A DNA stretch of 45,297 nt from JAVBLU01 sp031553225 (GCA_031553225.1 JAVBLU010000031.1:1-45297); one strand, 5' to 3'. Positions 1-8,842 are shown, numbered from the stretch's first letter. Notes: generated from the letters alone by a model not told the origin. Numbers and translations: made by a program.

Positions 1-804
1 GCGCTGTTCCGCGAGTGGGACGGCGCGGATGGCCGCGTGCGCTTCTGCCTGGGGCCGCACGCCGAGTACACCATGTCGCCGGCCACCATGGAGATGGTGG
101 CGCGCAGCGGGCTGCGCACGGGCATGGGCGTGCACACGCACGCCTCGGAAACCCGGCGCGAGCACGAGGAGTGCGTCGCGCGCCATGGCCTCACGCCCGT
201 GGCGCTTATGGAGCGGGTCGGCTACTTCGCCCTGCCCCGGCCGGCGGTTGTAGCGCACGGCGTGCACACCAGCGCGGCGGACCGCGACATTCTCAGCCGC
301 ACGGGGGCGTACCTGGCGCACTGTCCCGTGTCGAACCTAAAGCTCGGAGCGGGCGTGTTCCCTCTTGCGGAGGCGCTCGCGCAGGGCGTGGCCGTGGGCC
401 TTGGTACGGACGGGTGCGCCTCGAACAACACGCTGAACCTGTTTGAGGAGATCAAATGGGCGGCGCTGCTGCACAAGGGCGTGCTGGGCGACCCGACGGC
501 CGTGCCCGCGCCTCTGGCCATCGCCATGGCCACGTCCGCATCGGCGGCGGCGTGCGGCTTTCCGGAAAGCGGCGTGATCGCCGAGGGCAAAAACGCCGAC
601 CTTCTGCTGCTGAACCTGGACGCGCCCCACGCAGCGCCCTTCCCCGGGGCGGCGGCGCATATCGCCTACGCCGCCGGCGGGGCAGACGTTATCCTGACCA
701 TGTGCGCCGGCCGGGTGCTCTACCAGGACGGAGCGTACAAAACCCTGGACATTGAGCGCGTTTTGCATCAGGCGCACAAACTGGCGCCCGCGAGGGCGCG
801 CTGA
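1..804 (+). CDS. mtaD: 5'-truncated S-adenosylhomocysteine / 5'-methylthioadenosine deaminase (amidohydrolase)
   Basis: The frame is open from base 1, so the gene starts outside the window and only its C-terminal part (about 267 residues) is present. It matches the MtaD/SsnA branch of the metal-dependent amidohydrolases, cytosolic enzymes that deaminate SAH or MTA to the inosyl forms in methyl-cycle salvage. Visible family signatures are LGPHAEYT, HTHASETRREHEE, the metal-ligand segment VVAHGVH, HCPVSNLKL, GTDGCASNN carrying the catalytic Asp, and the late GVIAEGKNADLLLLNLD segment typical of the composite beta domain. The N-terminal HxH zinc motif would lie upstream. The stop codon overlaps the next start (TGATG), so the following lipoprotein is probably translationally coupled. 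Substrate choice (SAH, MTA or another purine) is inferred from family only. Confidence 0.85.
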   Translation, partial: ALFREWDGADGRVRFCLGPHAEYTMSPATMEMVARSGLRTGMGVHTHASETRREHEECVARHGLTPVALMERVGYFALPRPAVVAHGVHTSAADRDILSRTGAYLAHCPVSNLKLGAGVFPLAEALAQGVAVGLGTDGCASNNTLNLFEEIKWAALLHKGVLGDPTAVPAPLAIAMATSASAAACGFPESGVIAEGKNADLLLLNLDAPHAAPFPGAAAHIAYAAGGADVILTMCAGRVLYQDGAYKTLDIERVLHQAHKLAPARAR

Positions 805-2474
805 TGCGGCGGATCCTATGCCTTCTGCTTGCGCTGGCAGCGTTTGCGTGCTTTTCGGGCTGCGCGGCGCAGCCTCCCGCCTCGGTGCTGCCGGGCGGAA
901 CCTACAGCGGCGGCTCGCCTCTGGCAGGCGGAAACCTGACGACCTTCACGGCGCATACAACCCAGCTGCAAACCATTTTGACGCTGTCCTTCGCGACGGG
1001 CAGCGCGCAGCACTCCGCCGTGCAAAAAGCCGCGCCGCACGCGCCCGCCTATCAGGTGGCGGTGTTTGCCGATCCGCCGCTTCTGCGCCTCACCTTCCCC
1101 GGCCTTGCCTGGTGGGACGCCGACCTGACGGCGCCGCTTGCGGGGCTGTTTGTGGGCGCGCTGGCGCAGCCCTCGCCCGCCGGCCTCACCGTGTACTGCC
1201 CGCTGGCCGACAGCGCGTGGGCGCAGGTGAGCGGCCGGGGCGAGCGCGTCGGCATCGCGATGCAGCACAGCGAGGGTTCCCCAAGCGCCGGCTACCGCGC
1301 CGTTCGGGCGTACGAGCCCGGCGAATGGCCAAACGGGGGCTGGTCACCGGTGATCCTGCGGGACGGAAGCGCCGCGCTGGCCTCGCCCCTGTACCCCTCG
1401 CAGGCCGAGGCGCAGGCCGCCGCTCTGGCGTCCGGCGCGGCCGTCCTGCGGCAAGAGCCCGGACAGCTGCTGCCCGCCCTGCCCGCGCAGCAGACCGCCC
1501 CGCCGCAGACCGCGCTTTTGTATACGCAAAGCGGCGAGGTGCAGGGCAGCCTTCTGACGGACAACGGCCGGTACCTGTGCACCGCTCCGGACGGGCGCAT
1601 GCTGTTCGCCCGCGCGCGCGAAGCGGGCGGGGGCGCCGTCACCGAGACGCTGCAGCGTCTCTCGGCGAACGCACAGCTGCAGCAGCTCACCCCTTTGGAG
1701 CTGCAAAGCGTGCTCCTGGCGGCCTGGTCGCCGGACGGGCGGTACCTGGCGCTGCTGGAGCAGGGCGAGTTCGCCGAGGCGCTGTACCTGTACGACGAAA
1801 CCTCCGGCCGGATGACCTGCGAGGCGGGCGTGTCAGCCGGGTGGCAAACCACCTCCGTCGCCTGGGGTGAGCGACACACGCTCTACAGCGTTACGCGCTG
1901 GGACGAGGATGAGCCCTTCGTGCTGCAGCGCTTCGACTACGACACCCCCGCCGAGGAAGCCGCCCCGGCCTCCGACCCCGGCCTGCCCGACCCGCGCGCG
2001 GTGTTCGTGTCCGGCGGGGCGGTGTACGCCCTGGACGGCGAGGAGGGCCTGACGCTCGTGGCGGACGACCTGTCCGGGTACGCGGTGCAGATACCACACG
2101 CCGTGAGCGCCGCCTTCAGCGCAAGCGGCGGCCGCCTGGCCGCGCATGTGCTGCCGCCCGAGGACGAGGACGAGGGCGAGCTGTACTACCTGCCCGCCAA
2201 GGGTGCGCCCGTGCTCGTGCCGCTTTCCGGATCGCTTCTTCGGCTGTTCTTTCTGGGCGAGAACCTGTACGCGCTGTCCTTCGAGGAGGACCCCGCGGGC
2301 GAGGCGGACAACGCGCTGTCCCTGGTGGCCCCGGACGGCCGTTTGACCCCCGTCGGACGGCTGCGCACGGCCTTCGTAAGCCCCGGCGGAGCGGGCGAAC
2401 TCATCGCGACGGACATCCTGCGCGGCGGCAGCCGGCCCGTGCCGGTGGCCTACCTTCTAACCCTGCCGGAGTAG
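804..2474 (+). CDS. Lipoprotein with probable beta-propeller (TolB/WD40-like) repeats, unknown function
   Basis: This is a 556-residue exported lipoprotein. Residues 1-19 form a signal peptide (MRRILCLLLALAAFACFSG) ending in a lipobox with Cys20 as the lipid anchor. The N-terminal third (about 25-230) is not recognised. From about residue 250 the chain has repeated short units with aromatic and DG turns, such as LLTDNGRYL, WSPDGRYLALL near residue 307, and LSLVAPDGRLTPVG near the end. These resemble the PD40/TolB-type blades of a beta-propeller. There are acidic loops (DEDEGE) in the last third. Its ATG overlaps the deaminase stop, and no promoter is visible between them. A surface-bound sensing or binding role is plausible, but no function can be assigned. 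The propeller fold is inferred from repeat texture only. Confidence 0.72.
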   Translation: MRRILCLLLALAAFACFSGCAAQPPASVLPGGTYSGGSPLAGGNLTTFTAHTTQLQTILTLSFATGSAQHSAVQKAAPHAPAYQVAVFADPPLLRLTFPGLAWWDADLTAPLAGLFVGALAQPSPAGLTVYCPLADSAWAQVSGRGERVGIAMQHSEGSPSAGYRAVRAYEPGEWPNGGWSPVILRDGSAALASPLYPSQAEAQAAALASGAAVLRQEPGQLLPALPAQQTAPPQTALLYTQSGEVQGSLLTDNGRYLCTAPDGRMLFARAREAGGGAVTETLQRLSANAQLQQLTPLELQSVLLAAWSPDGRYLALLEQGEFAEALYLYDETSGRMTCEAGVSAGWQTTSVAWGERHTLYSVTRWDEDEPFVLQRFDYDTPAEEAAPASDPGLPDPRAVFVSGGAVYALDGEEGLTLVADDLSGYAVQIPHAVSAAFSASGGRLAAHVLPPEDEDEGELYYLPAKGAPVLVPLSGSLLRLFFLGENLYALSFEEDPAGEADNALSLVAPDGRLTPVGRLRTAFVSPGGAGELIATDILRGGSRPVPVAYLLTLPE

Positions 2475-2534
2475 CGCTCGGCGCGGCGCAGCGCTTCCGT
2501 GCACCACCGCACTATCTGAAAGGGCGTGCATGCC

Positions 2535-3845
2535 ATGCAGACGCAGCACTACGGATTTCCCTACCGAAACGAGGAGGAGCTTTTGGCCGCCGCGGCGGAA
2601 CTTCACACGTCGCTGCCCTGGTCGCGCGAGGTGAAATGCCTTGCAAAACCCGTGGCCGGGCAGGGCTTCACCCTGCCAAACGCTCTTGCCGTGCACCCCA
2701 TGGAGGGCGCGGACGGCTTGCCGGACGGCTCCCCCTCCGAGCTGACCATACGGCGCTACAAGCGCTTTGCGGCCGGCGGCGCCGGCCTTATCTGGCTGGA
2801 GGCCGTGTGCGTGAACCGCGTGTCGCGCGCCAATCCCCTGCAGCTGATGATCACGCGGGAAAACATGCCCGCCTTTCGCGCGCTGGCGCAGCTCATCGTT
2901 TCCCAGGCCGAGGCCGCCTGCGGGCACCGGCCGCTGATGATCGTGCAGCTGACGCACTCCGGCCGCTGGTCCAAACCCGTGGACAAGCCCGCGCCCATCG
3001 TCGGCTGGCATGACGAGGTGCTCGACCGGCACCAGAAGCTCCCGCCGGATTACCCGGTGGCCTCGGACGAGGAGCTCGCCGACCTGCCCGCGCAGTTTGC
3101 CCAAGCGGCCGCGCTGTGCCGCGAGGCAGGCTTTGACGGCGTGGACATGAAGGCTTGCCACCTGTACCTGTACAGCGAGCTGCTGGGCGCGCGCGACCGG
3201 CCGGCGCCCTACGGCGGCACCTTTGAAGGCCGCACGAAGCTGTTTTTGGACACGACGGACGCCATACGCGCGGCCGTGGGCGGCGACTACCTGATCGCCT
3301 CCCGCCTGAATGTGCACGACAACACGGCCGGACACTTCGGCAACGGCCCGGACGGCGAGCCGGATCTGAGCGAGCCATCGCGGCTGATGTCGCTGATGGA
3401 AGCGCGCGGCGTGCGCCTGTTCAACATCACCATGGGCACGCCTTACTTCAACCCGCACATCAACCGGCCGTACGCCACCGGCGGCTACGTGCCGCCCGAG
3501 CCGCCCCTGCGCGGCGTGTGCCGCTTGCAAAACGGCGTGCGCGCCCTGCAAAGCGAGCACCCGCAAAGCGTGTGCGTGGGCACGGGCTACAGCTACCTGC
3601 GCCACTTTGCCGGGTTTGCCGCCGCGGGCGCGGTGGAAAACGGCTGGGCGCGCGTGGCGGGCTTTGGCCGCATGGCCTTTGCCTGCCCGGATTTTGCCAA
3701 ACAGATTGTAAGCGAAGGGGCCATCGGCAAAAACAGCGCGTGCGTGGCCTGCGGCAAGTGCACGCAGCTGATGCGCGCCGGGCGCGCGGCGGGCTGCCCT
3801 GTGCGCGACCAAGAGGTGTACCTGCCTCTGTACCGGGGTATTTGA
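2535..3845 (+). CDS. Old-yellow-enzyme family NADH:flavin oxidoreductase with C-terminal Fe-S motif
   Basis: This is a TIM-barrel flavoprotein of the OYE / 2,4-dienoyl-CoA reductase family, which uses FMN to reduce activated C=C bonds. Family segments include ALAVHPMEG near the N-terminus, MIVQLTHSGR, the FDGVDMKACHLYL active-site region, and RPAPYGGTFEGRTKLFLD. The last 36 residues carry Cys403, Cys406, Cys409 and Cys421, a 4Fe-4S-type motif as in the longer dienoyl-CoA reductases. The protein stops at 436 residues, so the FAD/NAD(P)H domain of those enzymes is absent and electrons must come from a partner. I chose the ATG at 2535 because GAAAGGG at 2518-2524 gives a 10-nt spacing; an in-frame GTG at 2526 lies too close. 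The small membrane protein starts one base after the stop. Substrate is unknown. Confidence 0.85.
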   Translation: MQTQHYGFPYRNEEELLAAAAELHTSLPWSREVKCLAKPVAGQGFTLPNALAVHPMEGADGLPDGSPSELTIRRYKRFAAGGAGLIWLEAVCVNRVSRANPLQLMITRENMPAFRALAQLIVSQAEAACGHRPLMIVQLTHSGRWSKPVDKPAPIVGWHDEVLDRHQKLPPDYPVASDEELADLPAQFAQAAALCREAGFDGVDMKACHLYLYSELLGARDRPAPYGGTFEGRTKLFLDTTDAIRAAVGGDYLIASRLNVHDNTAGHFGNGPDGEPDLSEPSRLMSLMEARGVRLFNITMGTPYFNPHINRPYATGGYVPPEPPLRGVCRLQNGVRALQSEHPQSVCVGTGYSYLRHFAGFAAAGAVENGWARVAGFGRMAFACPDFAKQIVSEGAIGKNSACVACGKCTQLMRAGRAAGCPVRDQEVYLPLYRGI

Positions 3846-3846
3846 G

Positions 3847-4347
3847 GTGCAGCGGCTGCAGGGCGGCGGACAAAAGCCGCAGATGGACTGGCGCGGGGGC
3901 GCGGCGCTTCCCGCGGGCATGCTGTGCATCGTGGCGACCAGCCTTATCGTGCAGGCCGTGGGCACGGCGCTGGCGGGCTGGGCGCAAATGCAGCAGCCCC
4001 CCTGGTGGGTGGTCACCTTGGACCTGATCTGTGTGGCCGCGCCGCTTACGGGCGGCGGGTACCTGATCCGCGCGGTGGCCGGGCGGCCGGTGCCGGGGCG
4101 CATCATCACATACATGGCGCTCGTGCTTGCCTTTGCCCTGCTCTTCTTCGGCACGGTGCCCCCCTCCATCATGGTGGCGCTCGTGTTCCTGCTCAACCTC
4201 TACATCCGCCAGAGGCGCGCACTGCGCGCCACCGCAAAGCCCAAGGCCGCCCGCTTCGACGCGGCCGCCTTCCAGGACGACGCCGAACCGGACGCCCAGG
4301 CAACGCCGCCGCAAAACGAACAGAACAAGGGAGGAAAGAAACAATGA
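3847..4347 (+). CDS. Small four-helix membrane protein, unknown
   Basis: This 166-residue protein has about four hydrophobic stretches: residues 24-46, 55-76, 84-101 and 103-119. They are followed by a hydrophilic, Ala/Pro/Gln-rich and charged C-terminal tail of about 45 residues. I do not recognise a family. The GTG start lies one base after the oxidoreductase stop, and the gene ends in an ATGA overlap with the SDR gene. The three genes therefore probably form one transcript ending at the hairpin at 5135. A later in-frame ATG (3883, before DWRGG) is an alternative start and would keep all helices. Placement between two redox enzymes might suggest a membrane anchor or transport partner, but nothing in the sequence shows that. 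Confidence 0.6.
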   Translation: MQRLQGGGQKPQMDWRGGAALPAGMLCIVATSLIVQAVGTALAGWAQMQQPPWWVVTLDLICVAAPLTGGGYLIRAVAGRPVPGRIITYMALVLAFALLFFGTVPPSIMVALVFLLNLYIRQRRALRATAKPKAARFDAAAFQDDAEPDAQATPPQNEQNKGGKKQ

Positions 4348-5105
4348 GCGATCTGCAGGGTAAGGTAGCCATCGTCACCGGCGCACTGCGCGGCATCGGC
4401 CGCGCCACGGCCATGCGGCTGGCAAGCGCCGGGTGCCGCGTCGCCATCACCGATCTGCGCGCCCCCGAGGCCGCCGCGGAGGATCTGGCGGCCCTTACGC
4501 CCCTGGGCATACGCTATTTTCAGTCCAACGCCGGGGTACAGGCCGAGCGTGAAGCGCTTATCGCGGGCGTGGTAGAGGCCTTCGGCCGCGTCGATATACT
4601 GGTGAACAACGCGGGCATGGCCCCGCGCGTGCGCCTGGACACGCTGGAGACCACCGAGGAGAGCATGGATCTTCTGATGGCCGTCAACATGAAGGGCCCG
4701 TTCTTTTTGTGCCAGCTGGCCGCCAAACAGATGATCAAGCAGGGCGGCGGGGGCACCATCGTCAACGTGGCGTCCTGCTCCAGCTACATGGTGTCCGTCA
4801 ACCGGGCGGAGTACTGCATCTCCAAGGCCGCCGTGTCCATGGCCACGCAGGTGTTCGCCGCGCGTCTGGCCGGCGAGGGCATTTTGGTGTACGAGGTGCG
4901 GCCGGGCATCATCAAGACCGACATGACGGCCGCCGTACAGGAAAAGTACGACAAGCTCTTCGCCCAGGGCATCACGCCCATGCCCTACTGGGGCCTGCCG
5001 GAGAACGTCGCCGAGGCCGTGTGCGTGCTGGCCGAAGGCCGCCTGCCCTACTCCACCGGCGAGGTCATCAACGTGGACGGCGGGCTGCACATCCCCAGGT
5101 TGTAA
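4344..5105 (+). CDS. Short-chain dehydrogenase/reductase (FabG-like 3-ketoacyl reductase family)
   Basis: This is a 253-residue classical SDR, a cytosolic NAD(P)-dependent oxidoreductase. The Rossmann cofactor motif TGALRGIG is at 12-19, NNAG at 88-91 and the structural Asn at 115. The catalytic set is complete: Ser144, Tyr157 and Lys161 (YCISK), with the 13-residue Ser-Tyr spacing of the family. The C-terminus ends with the usual VDGG segment. The acidic Asp37 after beta-2 (TDLR) favours NAD(H), though this is an inference. The start ATG overlaps the stop of the membrane protein (ATGA) and has a GGAGG-like site at about 4330. FabG is the closest well-known relative, but the context is an OYE flavoenzyme rather than fatty-acid genes, so a role in reducing another keto substrate is equally possible. 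Confidence 0.85.
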   Translation: MSDLQGKVAIVTGALRGIGRATAMRLASAGCRVAITDLRAPEAAAEDLAALTPLGIRYFQSNAGVQAEREALIAGVVEAFGRVDILVNNAGMAPRVRLDTLETTEESMDLLMAVNMKGPFFLCQLAAKQMIKQGGGGTIVNVASCSSYMVSVNRAEYCISKAAVSMATQVFAARLAGEGILVYEVRPGIIKTDMTAAVQEKYDKLFAQGITPMPYWGLPENVAEAVCVLAEGRLPYSTGEVINVDGGLHIPRL

Positions 5106-5134
5106 ATCCTCCGCCCGTAAGGCAGGCCTTCTTC

Positions 5135-5164
5135 ACCGGCGCTGAAAGCAGCGCCGGTTTTTTT
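5135..5164 (+). terminator. Rho-independent terminator after the OYE-SDR operon
   Basis: Arms at 5136-5144 and 5149-5157 (CCGGCGCTG / CAGCGCCGG) form a perfect 9-bp stem with an AAAG loop, followed directly by seven T residues. It lies 30 bases after the SDR stop. Confidence 0.93.
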
Positions 5165-5223
5165 ATCGCGCAAACATCTGATCATCCATATTCATTATTT
5201 TCTTAATTATTTTAATCTTTGCA

Positions 5224-5252
5224 TTGCTTTTTTTGATTCGCGGCCCTATACT
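5224..5252 (+). promoter_or_regulatory. Sigma-A-type promoter for the ABC exporter pair
   Basis: TTGCTT (5224-5229) and TATACT (5247-5252) are separated by 17 bp, inside the only AT-rich stretch of this region (about 5160-5275). The predicted transcript would begin near 5259, only about 16 nt before the ATG at 5275, with AAAGGGGTGG almost at its 5' end. Confidence 0.65.
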
Positions 5253-5274
5253 GTATTGGAAAGGGGTGGCGTAT

Positions 5275-7041
5275 ATGAGAAAAAAAGCCACCAAGGGTGA
5301 TCCGGGCCAGCCTCCGGCTTACGCGGGCGGGCTCGGCCTGGTCGTTCGCGGCTATTGCTCTTTGCCGCGCTACGCCGTTTCGGTGCTCATCTCGGGGGTG
5401 ATGCGCCTGGCGGTGCTCGTGATGACCGTGCAAGCCGGCCGCATTCTGGACGCGGTAACCACGGGTGCGCCGCTTGCGCCCATCCTGTGGGCGGCCGCGG
5501 GGGCGTACCTGGTGCGCGTGATATTCGCCGCGCCGGACTTTTTGGTGCGCACGCGCCTGGTGGAGGACTTCCGCCGCAACATCCGCTCCGCCGCCGCGCA
5601 GACGCTGGCCAAAGCGCGCGTCAGCGGCCTGGAGGGCATCCACTCAGGCGACACGGCTACGCGCCTGGCCAACGACATGAACGATGTCACCTACTTCATC
5701 GCCTGGCAGTTCGTCAACGAAATCACCGGCATGGTGCTCTCCGTCGCCTCCCTTCTGTACGGCGCGGCCGTGCACCCTCTGCTGGCCGGCGGCACGGTCG
5801 TCACACTGCTTGCCGCCATGTACCTCACCTCGCTGATGGCCAAGCCCATGGAGAAGCTGAACAAAGCGCGCCGCGAGACGGCTTCCTCCATGAGCGAAAC
5901 GGCCACGGACGTGATGGGCGGCATCGAGACGGTGAAAACCCTGGGCGTTGAGGCCCCCATGCTCGCCCGCATGAAGGACAAAGTGCACACCTACACGCGC
6001 GCCCTGCTGCGCGAGATGAACGCCTTTGCCCTGGTGCGCGGCGGCTCGCTCGTGGCGGGGTTTCTGCCCTTCTTCGCGTGCATCGCCATCGGCGGCGCGC
6101 TCACGCTGCGCGGCGCGGTCACGCCCGGCCAGACGATCGGCTTTGCCCTGCTCATCCTCAGCTCGGTGTTCGCTCAGGCAAGCAACTTCGGCCAGATGAT
6201 GGGCCGCTTCCGCCAGATGCGCGTGGCGGGAGACCGGTGCATGAAGGTGCTGAACCTGCCGCCCGAGCGCCAGGACGGCGAGACGACCGCCCTGAGCCCG
6301 GATCCGGTGGAGCTGCAGGACGTGGCCTTCGCTTACGAGGGCAAGCCGCCCGTGCTGCAGGGCGTCAGCCTGCGCGTGGGCCGTGGCGAGCGCGTGGCCC
6401 TGGTGGGCGCCAGCGGCTGCGGCAAGTCCACCCTTCTGAAGCTGGTGCAGGGGTGGTACGACCCCGCCGAGGGCCAGGTGCGCGTCTTCGGGCGGGAGAC
6501 CTCCGCTTGGCAGCCAAAGGCCATGCGCGCCCTCATGTCCGTAGTGCCGCAGGATCTGTTCCTGTTCCCGGCCACCCTGCGGGAAAACCTGCTGGACGGC
6601 CTGCCGGACGCGACCGACGCGCAGCTGCAGACGGCCATGGACGCAGGCGCGCTCACGCCCGCTCTTCATGACATCGGCGGCGTGGAGCAGGAGGTGGGCG
6701 AGCGCGGCGGACGCCTCTCCGGCGGCCAGCGCCAGCGCGCGGCGCTTGCCCGGGCGCTTGTGCACCGCGCGCCTCTGCTGCTGCTGGACGAGCCGACCAG
6801 CGCCCTGGACGCCCGCACCGAGAACGACGTGCAGCGCGCGCTGGACAGCCTGGGGCGCGACGTGGCCGTGCTTGTGGTGGCGCACCGCCTGCGCACCGTG
6901 CGTGCCGCCGACCGCATCTACGTGCTGCACGAGGGGCGCGTGGCGCAAACCGGCCGCCACGAGGAGCTCATCGGCGTGGACGGCCCGTACCGCAATCTGT
7001 TCCTGTCTCAGGCGGAAGGGGGCGAGGCCCATGCGAGCTAA
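5275..7041 (+). CDS. ABC exporter half-transporter, subunit 1 (fused membrane and ATPase domains)
   Basis: This 588-residue type IV ABC exporter half has an N-terminal six-helix membrane domain (about 25-315) and a C-terminal nucleotide-binding domain (about 343-575). ATPase motifs are intact: Walker A GASGCGKST at 378-386, signature LSGGQ at 481-485, Walker B with catalytic Glu506 (LLLLDEP), and switch His537. The preferred start is the ATG at 5275, with a strong AAAGGGGTGG site; an upstream in-frame start would place the promoter inside the coding region. It overlaps the second half-transporter gene by 11 bp, so the two should assemble as a heterodimer in the cytoplasmic membrane. The substrate (drug, lipid or peptide) cannot be read from the sequence. 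Both ATP sites look canonical, unlike many heterodimers with one degenerate site. Confidence 0.92.
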   Translation: MRKKATKGDPGQPPAYAGGLGLVVRGYCSLPRYAVSVLISGVMRLAVLVMTVQAGRILDAVTTGAPLAPILWAAAGAYLVRVIFAAPDFLVRTRLVEDFRRNIRSAAAQTLAKARVSGLEGIHSGDTATRLANDMNDVTYFIAWQFVNEITGMVLSVASLLYGAAVHPLLAGGTVVTLLAAMYLTSLMAKPMEKLNKARRETASSMSETATDVMGGIETVKTLGVEAPMLARMKDKVHTYTRALLREMNAFALVRGGSLVAGFLPFFACIAIGGALTLRGAVTPGQTIGFALLILSSVFAQASNFGQMMGRFRQMRVAGDRCMKVLNLPPERQDGETTALSPDPVELQDVAFAYEGKPPVLQGVSLRVGRGERVALVGASGCGKSTLLKLVQGWYDPAEGQVRVFGRETSAWQPKAMRALMSVVPQDLFLFPATLRENLLDGLPDATDAQLQTAMDAGALTPALHDIGGVEQEVGERGGRLSGGQRQRAALARALVHRAPLLLLDEPTSALDARTENDVQRALDSLGRDVAVLVVAHRLRTVRAADRIYVLHEGRVAQTGRHEELIGVDGPYRNLFLSQAEGGEAHAS

Positions 7042-8773
7042 CAGCGTGTTTGGCCGCGTGCTGCGCGTCGTGCGCTACACGGGCAAGCTTTGGCCGCTGT
7101 ACGCGCTGGGCGCGCTTATCCTGGCCATGCAGAACACCATGGCGAACCTGGTGCTCGGCCAGTCCATGCGCACGCTGCTGGACCTCTCCGCCCAGGGCGG
7201 CGGCGTGGCCGCCCTGCTCGCGCCGCTCGCGCTGCGCCTGGTCGTTATGCTGGCCATCATCCTGTGCGGCTTCGCGCTGCTCATCACCTGCGTGGCCGTC
7301 GCCGAGCGCAACCTGCGCATCGACGTGTTTACCCGCGTGGTGCGCGCCCAGGCGTCCATACTGCTCTCGCGTCACTCCGGCGAATGGGTGACCATGGTCA
7401 CCCAGCACCCCAACAAGGCCAAGGAGGCCATCGACTGGCCCTTCGTGAGCTTCCTGATGGGCGTGCTCGGCCCCGTCTCGGCCTTCGCCGTGATCGCCAG
7501 CCGGGCCTGGGCGCTGGCCATACCCGCCCTGATCGCCGGGTGCGTGCTGCTCTTGGTGAACATATGGATCGCGCCCCGCCTCAAAAAGCTGACGCAGGAG
7601 GGACTGATGCGCTATGAGCGCATCACCGCCCGGCTGCTGGACATCATCCAGGGGTATGCCGTCATCCGCGCCTTCCCGTGCGCCGAGCGCGCCGTCACGC
7701 GCTTCATGCGCGTGGCCGACGAGCTGTACGCGCTCTTTATACGCCGCGGTCGGCTGATGGCCGCCCGGCAGACCGTGTCCGTGCTGTTTTGCTCCACCAT
7801 CGACGTGGTCATTTTGCTCCTCGGCGCGGCCATGGCCGGCCGCGGCCTGGTGGAGCTGGGCGTCGTGGTGGAGCTTGCGCCCCTCGTCGCCGCCCTGGCA
7901 TGGGGCATCAGCTACGCGGCGGAGGCGTACACCGAGCTTTTGGAGTGCACCGTGGCCGTGGAGCGCGTGGAGGAGGCGCTGGCGCTGCCGCAGGAACAGC
8001 TGAGCGGCCGCTCATCCGGCCCGCGCGAGCAGACCTGCGCCGAGCTGACCTCCGTGACCTTCGCCTACCCCTCCCGCCCGGAGGACGACGTGCTGCGCGG
8101 GCTGTCCCTCACCCTTCGCAGCGGAGAGACCCTGGCGCTTGTGGGGCCGTCCGGCGGAGGCAAATCCACCGTGCTGCGCCTGCTGCTGCGCCTGTACGAA
8201 CGCAAGTCGGGCGATATTGCCATAGACGGCGCGCCCCTTGCCGACTGGAGTGTGGACGCTCTGCGCGCCCGGTTCGCCCTCGTGCCCCAGATGCCCCAGC
8301 TGTTTGACGGCACGGTTCTGGAGAACATCGAGCTGGGCCGGCCCGGCGCGCCGCGCGAGGATATCCAGGCTGCGGCCCGCCTGGCCAACGCCGACGAGTT
8401 CGTCAGGGCGCTGCCAAACGGGTACGACACGCGCGTGGGCGAGCGCGGCGCGCAGCTCTCCGGCGGCCAGTGCCAGCGCATCGCCATCGCCCGCGCTTTC
8501 CTGAAGGACGCGCCCGTGCTTCTACTGGACGAAGCGACCGCTTCCCTGGACGGCGTGTCCGAGGCCGCGGTGCAGCAGGCGCTGCAGACGCTGATGCAGG
8601 GCCGCACGGTGCTGCTTGTCGCCCACCGCCTTTCCACGGCCCGCACGGCCCGCCGCATCCTGTACGTGGCCGACGGCAGCGTTCAGGAGGAGGGAAGCCA
8701 CGACGAACTCATGGCCCGCGGCGGCCTGTACGCCGCCCTATGGCGCGCGCAAAACGAAGCGCAAACCGCCTGA
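7031..8773 (+). CDS. ABC exporter half-transporter, subunit 2 (fused membrane and ATPase domains)
   Basis: This is a 580-residue partner of the preceding half-transporter. The membrane domain covers about residues 18-310 and the ATPase domain about 335-570. Walker A GPSGGGKST is at 372-380, the signature LSGGQ at 476-480, Walker B with Glu501 (LLLDEAT), and the switch His at 532. The Q-loop reads LVPQMPQLF. The ATG at 7031 lies inside the previous gene (11-bp overlap), so translation is coupled. The start is supported by the family's usual N-terminus just before the first helix. After the stop there are only 69 bases to the next gene, which seems to have its own promoter. Function is export of an unidentified compound across the cytoplasmic membrane, by family. 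Confidence 0.92.
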   Translation: MRANSVFGRVLRVVRYTGKLWPLYALGALILAMQNTMANLVLGQSMRTLLDLSAQGGGVAALLAPLALRLVVMLAIILCGFALLITCVAVAERNLRIDVFTRVVRAQASILLSRHSGEWVTMVTQHPNKAKEAIDWPFVSFLMGVLGPVSAFAVIASRAWALAIPALIAGCVLLLVNIWIAPRLKKLTQEGLMRYERITARLLDIIQGYAVIRAFPCAERAVTRFMRVADELYALFIRRGRLMAARQTVSVLFCSTIDVVILLLGAAMAGRGLVELGVVVELAPLVAALAWGISYAAEAYTELLECTVAVERVEEALALPQEQLSGRSSGPREQTCAELTSVTFAYPSRPEDDVLRGLSLTLRSGETLALVGPSGGGKSTVLRLLLRLYERKSGDIAIDGAPLADWSVDALRARFALVPQMPQLFDGTVLENIELGRPGAPREDIQAAARLANADEFVRALPNGYDTRVGERGAQLSGGQCQRIAIARAFLKDAPVLLLDEATASLDGVSEAAVQQALQTLMQGRTVLLVAHRLSTARTARRILYVADGSVQEEGSHDELMARGGLYAALWRAQNEAQTA

Positions 8774-8792
8774 CACGGCTCTCGGGCAAGCT

Positions 8793-8822
8793 GCATATTC
8801 CCGCCGGTAAGCCGCATACGAT
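8793..8822 (+). promoter_or_regulatory. Possible mother-cell sigma-E-type promoter
   Basis: GCATATT (8793-8799) and CATACGAT (8815-8822) with a 15-bp spacer fit the sporulation sigma-E pattern (ATATT, 14-15 bp, CATACnnT) better than a housekeeping promoter. The predicted start near 8829 would put the GGGGTGG ribosome site at the very 5' end of the transcript of the TIGR04086-like gene. The match is by eye. Confidence 0.45.
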
Positions 8823-8842
8823 GCACCAAAGGGGTGGTACGT

